From Bacteroidota bacterium (GTDB taxonomy: Bacteria; Bacteroidota; Bacteroidia; Flavobacteriales; Flavobacteriaceae), in the NCBI GenBank assembly GCA_021793535.1, contig JAJYSO010000043.1:1-9153 (forward strand): DNA of 9,153 bases, written 5' to 3'. Under the pieces are notes generated by a model. The model saw nothing but the letters and a program-made list of their open reading frames with translations. It was not told where the DNA came from and did not search any database. Below are positions 5,743 through 9,153 of this stretch, piece by piece; within the stretch, counting starts at the first letter, position 1, and every line of letters starts with the position of its first letter. The translations under genes were made by a program, and so were the position numbers.

Positions 5743-7089
5743 AATTATTTACCGCAATTGTTATTTGTTTTGGCCTTTGCTTTTGCAATAGGTTTCTTTG
5801 TTCGTAATATTCGGCGAATGATTCGTAATATCAAATTGGGAAAATCCATCGATCGGAGTGATCAACCCAGAAAGCGATGGGCTCATATGGCGAGAATCGC
5901 TTTGGGGCAATCCAAGATGGTGGTTCGTCCAGTTGCGGGGATCATGCATATTTTTGTCTATGTGGGTTTTATACTGATCAATATTGAAATCATTGAAATC
6001 GTTATTGATGGTATTTTTGGAACCCATCGGATTTTTGCCTCACCTCTAGGAGGGTTCTACAGCTTTTTAATCGGATTCTTTGAGGTTCTAGCCTTCTTGG
6101 TTATTGTGGGAATCGTTGTGTTTTGGCTGCGGAGGAATGTGATCAAGATCAAACGTTTTTGGGCTAGGGAAATGAAAGGTTGGCCTAAGAACGATGCCAA
6201 TTATATTTTGTATATGGAGGTGATTCTGATGAGTTTGTTTTTGGTGATGAATGCGACCGATCATCAACTCCAGCTTATGGAATACGGGCACTATGCCAAG
6301 GCAGGCGGTGTGGTAGGGGCTTTCCCAGTGAGTGACTTGATTCGACCTTTGTTTGAAAACGTCAGTGTGACTACGCTGGCTCTGATCGAGCGTAGTGCGT
6401 GGTGGTTGCACATTATGGGAATTCTGTTTTTCTTGAACTATTTGTATTACTCTAAGCACTTGCATATTCTATTGGCTTTTCCCAATACCTATTTTGCAAA
6501 ATTAACGCCCAGAGGGAAGTTTCCGAATTTACCTGCTGTCACCAAAGAGGTGGAGCTCATGATGGATCCCAATGCAGATCCTTATGCGGATTCGGAGGGG
6601 CAAGAGGAGGGGGAACCCGAACAGTTTGGCGCAAAAGATGTGACTGATTTGAATCGGGTTCAATTGCTGAATGCATATGCCTGTACAGAATGTGGGCGTT
6701 GTACATCTGTTTGCCCGGCTAACCGCTCGGGAAAATTGTTGTCTCCCCGTAAAATTATGATGGACACCCGAGATCGATTGGAGGAAGTCGGAGAAATTAT
6801 TGATCGAGAGGGTAGCTTTAAAGAGGATGGAAAATCTCTGTTGTACGATTATATCTTACCGGAAGAGCTTTGGGCCTGTACTTCTTGTAATGCCTGCGTA
6901 GAAGTTTGTCCGATCGAAATCGACCCGCTGTCTATTATTATGGATATGCGACAATACCTGGTCATGGAAAAAAGTGAAGCCCCCAAAGAGCTGAACATTA
7001 TGATGACCAATATTGAAAACAATGGAGCACCATGGCCGTATAGCCAACAGGATCGCTTGAATTGGGCAAAGGAAGAAGAAGATGCGTAG
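5734..7089 (+). CDS. Membrane (Fe-S)-binding protein with NarI/HdrE-like N-terminus and HdrC/GlcF-like [4Fe-4S] domain
   Basis: This is a 451-residue (449 from the ATG) integral membrane redox protein. Likely membrane segments are at about 6-23, 68-92, 108-131, 157-174 and 222-238. Histidines in or beside them (H72, H226, H242, H244; KHLHILLAFPNTYF) suggest b-type haem binding as in NarI-like subunits. An acidic linker (about 278-300) leads to a ferredoxin-like domain with two CxxCxxCxxxCP motifs: C317/C320/C323/C327 and C382/C385/C388/C392, expected to hold two [4Fe-4S] clusters. The C-terminus APWPYSQQDRLNWA is typical of these Bacteroidota proteins. The architecture suggests electron transfer between the quinone pool and a soluble or peripheral CCG-domain partner; the substrate is unknown. 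It follows mlaD by 15 bp. No CCG-domain (HdrB-like) gene follows it: the next gene converges 24 bp away. The cluster assignment is secure; the physiological role is not. Confidence 0.85.
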   Translation: MNMNYLPQLLFVLAFAFAIGFFVRNIRRMIRNIKLGKSIDRSDQPRKRWAHMARIALGQSKMVVRPVAGIMHIFVYVGFILINIEIIEIVIDGIFGTHRIFASPLGGFYSFLIGFFEVLAFLVIVGIVVFWLRRNVIKIKRFWAREMKGWPKNDANYILYMEVILMSLFLVMNATDHQLQLMEYGHYAKAGGVVGAFPVSDLIRPLFENVSVTTLALIERSAWWLHIMGILFFLNYLYYSKHLHILLAFPNTYFAKLTPRGKFPNLPAVTKEVELMMDPNADPYADSEGQEEGEPEQFGAKDVTDLNRVQLLNAYACTECGRCTSVCPANRSGKLLSPRKIMMDTRDRLEEVGEIIDREGSFKEDGKSLLYDYILPEELWACTSCNACVEVCPIEIDPLSIIMDMRQYLVMEKSEAPKELNIMMTNIENNGAPWPYSQQDRLNWAKEEEDA

Positions 7090-7113
7090 GAACAACCCCC
7101 TATAAGGAAGCCG

Positions 7114-8727
7114 TTATTCTTCTTTGTAGTGGCGTACTAAATTAAAGGTGGAACCGTCCATATCTTCGGGAGTCGGGTTCTGGGCAAATCTTGAAAAGAG
7201 TGTGGCAGCTAGCTGTTTGCCATATTCCACGCCCCATTGGTCAAAGCTGAAAATATTCCAGATAAGGCCTTCTACAAATATTTTATGTTCATAGAGCGCG
7301 ATTAGACTGCCCAAGGTTTTGGGCGTCAATTGATCGATCAGTAAAGTGGTACTGGGTTTATTGCCCCTAAATTCTTTAAAGGCCCACAAGGGAAAAGCTT
7401 GACAATCGCCAGATTGATCTTTCACCTCTTGCTGAACCTGCGCTTTTGTTTTTCCCTTCAGAAGGGCTTCGGTTTGCGCCATAAAATTAGCCATTAAAAG
7501 GTCGTGGCTTTTAGTGTTGTTGTGTAAGGGCTTTTTAAAACCAATAAAATCGCAGGGAACAAGCTTGGTGCCCTGATGCAGCAGTTGAAAAAAGGCATGC
7601 TGTGCATTTGTACCCGTTGCTCCCCAGATGATACTACCGGTTTGATAGGGAATGGGCACTCCTGCTCTGGAAGTGCTTTTTCCATTACTTTCCATAACAG
7701 CTTGTTGTAAGTAAGGAACTAATAGCGAGAGGTAATGGGAATAGGGAAGAATGGCCTGGGATTCGCAACGGAAGAAATTATTGTACCATACGCTGAGCAG
7801 GGCGAGGATTACCGGAATATTCTCTTTGAAAGTTGTGGATTCAAAATGCTCATCCATCTGCCGGGCGCCCTCCAAAAATTTATTAAAGTTGGAAAAACCT
7901 ATATAGAGACAGAGCGAAAGACCGACTGTACTCCATATGGAAAAGCGCCCACCTACCCAATCCCACATGGGGAGAATATTTTCGTAGGAGATGCCCATTT
8001 GCTGTGCTGCAACGCTATTGGAGGTCACTGCTACAAAATGTTTTTTGAGGTTCTCTTTGGATGTGGCTTTTAAAAACCAGTCTTGTAGTATTTTCGCATT
8101 GCTCATCGTTTCCACGGTGCGAAAACTCTTGGAGACCACGATGACCAAGGTGGTTTCAGGTATGATCTTTTTTAGGATTTCCGCGCTCTGATCCCCATCC
8201 ACATTAGAGAGAAAGTGGATTTTTAGGGTATTGTCGTGGTAATGCTGGAGTGCTTCCACAGTCATACGAGGCCCGAGATCACTTCCTCCGATACCGATGT
8301 TGACGATATCGGTGATTTTTTTTCCTGAAAACCCGCGCCACTCGCCGGTGCGAATATCCGAAGACAGTTTTTCCATTTTGGAAAGTGCTTGTTGGACTTC
8401 TTCTGGTTTGTTTTTTTTTCGCAAAGCGGTATGCAGAACGGCCCGGTTTTCTGTTTGGTTAATGGCTTCTCCACTGAATAACTTGTGGATGGCCTCTTCC
8501 AGTTTGACCTCCCGGGCAAGTTGAAGCAATAGTTTTAGGGTTTCTTCGGTAAGCCGATTTTTAGAGTAATCGACATAGAACTCCTTCCACTGTATGGAAA
8601 ACTGCTTAGCCCGATTTGGATGTTGAGAAAACCAGGTTTTCATTTCTTGATTCTTTAAGGAATCAACGTGTTTTTCGAGTTTTTTCCAGGCAGAGGTTTT
8701 TGTAGGATTTATTGTGGCTAGTCCCAT
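7114..8727 (-). CDS. pgi: Glucose-6-phosphate isomerase
   Basis: This 537-residue cytosolic enzyme interconverts glucose 6-phosphate and fructose 6-phosphate; the E. coli enzyme has 549 residues. Both family signatures are intact: DWVGGRFSIWSTVG (256-269) and GLIWNIFSFDQWGVEYGK (487-504). By family alignment the catalytic residues are E346 (VMESNGKS), H377 (NAQHAFFQ) and K504. The sugar-binding IGIGGSDLGP (144-153) is standard. The phosphate loop reads SKSFRTVET (199-207) where most enzymes have SKTFTTQET: the key S199, K200 and T204 remain, but three neighbouring positions differ. The coding strand holds an A9 run (complement of 8411-8419) and an A8 run (complement of 8316-8323), the first in a slippery A-AAA-AAC context, although the frame is intact. 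It begins at ATG 3 nt after the sirtuin stop codon, so the two are surely cotranscribed. No terminator is visible in the 24-bp gap to the convergent Fe-S gene. Confidence 0.97.
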   Translation of the reverse strand: MGLATINPTKTSAWKKLEKHVDSLKNQEMKTWFSQHPNRAKQFSIQWKEFYVDYSKNRLTEETLKLLLQLAREVKLEEAIHKLFSGEAINQTENRAVLHTALRKKNKPEEVQQALSKMEKLSSDIRTGEWRGFSGKKITDIVNIGIGGSDLGPRMTVEALQHYHDNTLKIHFLSNVDGDQSAEILKKIIPETTLVIVVSKSFRTVETMSNAKILQDWFLKATSKENLKKHFVAVTSNSVAAQQMGISYENILPMWDWVGGRFSIWSTVGLSLCLYIGFSNFNKFLEGARQMDEHFESTTFKENIPVILALLSVWYNNFFRCESQAILPYSHYLSLLVPYLQQAVMESNGKSTSRAGVPIPYQTGSIIWGATGTNAQHAFFQLLHQGTKLVPCDFIGFKKPLHNNTKSHDLLMANFMAQTEALLKGKTKAQVQQEVKDQSGDCQAFPLWAFKEFRGNKPSTTLLIDQLTPKTLGSLIALYEHKIFVEGLIWNIFSFDQWGVEYGKQLAATLFSRFAQNPTPEDMDGSTFNLVRHYKEE

Positions 8728-8730
8728 AGA

Positions 8731-9153
8731 TTAAGCAAATGGTTTTTTCATGAGTAAGGTGTGGAGCTGTTTCATTCCCACGGTGGCTTTTTCAGCGATG
8801 ACCTTTATCCTTTGTAAAGGAGGCTGCTGAGGGTGAGGATCAATATAGTAAATGGGGCATTGAGCTGGAGCATAATGCATCAAATTTGCGGCCGGATATA
8901 CTTGGAGAGAGGTGCCAATGATTAACAACACATCCGCTTCTCGGACGTGAGCAATGGCTTGGTCCAGCTCCGGTACGGCTTCCCCAAACCATACAATATG
9001 TGGCCGTAATTGCGCGTGGTCCGGGCCCTTGTCTCCCCAATGTAGATCCTTTTCCCAAAAGAGAATCAACTCGGGCGTTTTTTCACTCCGCACTTTTAGG
9101 AGCTCGCCATGCAGATGAAGTACGTGCTGACTCCCGGCTTGTTCGTGTAGATT
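8731..9153 (-). CDS. cobB: Sir2-family NAD-dependent protein deacylase, N-terminus outside window
   Basis: The frame is open to the right edge, so 140 C-terminal residues are present and the true start is beyond 9153; the in-frame GTG at 9093 is internal. Sirtuins remove acetyl or other acyl groups from lysines using NAD+. The visible part begins NLHEQAGSQHVLHLHGEL, the conserved sirtuin segment in which the H of HG (fragment residue 15) is the catalytic base. It continues with LRPHIVWFGEAVP and IIGTSLQVYPAANL, which form the substrate cleft and the NAD-binding core. The four zinc cysteines of CobB-type enzymes are absent: the position after KVR is S, and no cysteine occurs before VWFGE, so the small domain must be held without zinc. 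Such zinc-less sirtuins are known in Bacteroidota. It is followed after 3 nt by pgi. Deacylase class is certain; acyl specificity cannot be read because the relevant residues are upstream. Confidence 0.92.
   Translation of the reverse strand, partial: NLHEQAGSQHVLHLHGELLKVRSEKTPELILFWEKDLHWGDKGPDHAQLRPHIVWFGEAVPELDQAIAHVREADVLLIIGTSLQVYPAANLMHYAPAQCPIYYIDPHPQQPPLQRIKVIAEKATVGMKQLHTLLMKKPFA

Noticed and set aside
6088..6465. 125-codon leftward open frame opposite the Fe-S gene
   Set aside because: It is rich in H and Q and has no hydrophobic core, being the complement of membrane-segment codons; the forward frame is clearly the gene.
7073..7125. Possible terminator from AAGAAGAA (7073-7080) and TTCTTCTT (7117-7124) at the convergent junction
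   Set aside because: The arms are Glu/Lys codons of both protein C-termini, the loop is 36 nt, and no T-tract follows on either strand.
7735..8191. Rightward open frames (112 and 66 codons) opposite pgi
   Set aside because: They fall within conserved isomerase coding sequence and overlap each other in different frames, and neither gives a plausible protein.
8731..9093. A 120-residue short sirtuin starting at GTG 9093
   Set aside because: The same frame continues upstream through the conserved sirtuin segment ending HLHGEL to the window edge, so the GTG is an internal valine codon.
1..9153. Search for tRNA, rRNA, CRISPR, insertion sequence ends, attachment sites or an origin
   Set aside because: Apart from the short inverted repeats listed, I saw no repeated units, cloverleaf-like arms, transposase fragments or DnaA-box clusters; coding density is high and genes are ordinary chromosomal ones.

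Overview
The window reads as a chromosomal housekeeping stretch from a member of the Bacteroidota, most likely class Flavobacteriia or a close relative. The basis is protein style (a Bacteroidota-type LptD, an MCE protein with the C-terminal GTMGKL...RYVNLKFS block, an amidase with a SPOR-like tail, a sirtuin without zinc cysteines), sites matching the Bacteroidota promoter pattern TTTG / TAnnTTTG, and the absence of strong Shine-Dalgarno sequences. The assignment is by recognition; no database search was possible. I see no mobile element, phage, CRISPR array, tRNA or rRNA.

Layout, left to right. Positions 3-137 hold the last 44 codons of an unrecognised rightward gene. Positions 138-290 are an intergenic block with three hairpins, each followed by a T-tract when read leftward, so the block looks like the stacked terminator of the leftward unit. 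That unit is lptD (737-3448, outer-membrane LPS assembly barrel) followed by ridA (291-671, enamine/imine deaminase). A 100-bp divergent intergenic region (3449-3548) carries overlapping candidate promoters for lptD and for a rightward gene encoding a secreted zinc amidase with a C-terminal SPOR-like domain (3549-4628). After 139 bp with its own candidate promoter come an MlaD/MCE lipid-transport protein (4768-5718) and a membrane protein with two C-terminal [4Fe-4S] motifs (5734-7089). Only 24 bp further, a leftward pair converges on them: glucose-6-phosphate isomerase (pgi, 7114-8727), preceded with a 3-nt gap by a Sir2-family NAD-dependent deacylase (8731-9153, N-terminus cut by the window edge).

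Functional reading. The centre is an envelope cluster: LPS insertion (LptD), peptidoglycan cleavage (amidase) and inter-membrane lipid traffic (MlaD) around one divergent control region. The Fe-S membrane protein is a heterodisulfide-reductase/GlcF-like electron carrier; a partner subunit that I would expect directly after it is not there. The right-hand pair joins a protein deacylase to a central sugar-phosphate isomerase.

I do not see a clearly new biological system. The points most worth checking are the missing Fe-S partner at the 7089/7114 junction, TTG starts in neighbouring envelope genes with a shared AAAGTTGAA start context, the cysteine-free mature LptD, and a variant phosphate-binding loop plus an A9 tract in pgi.
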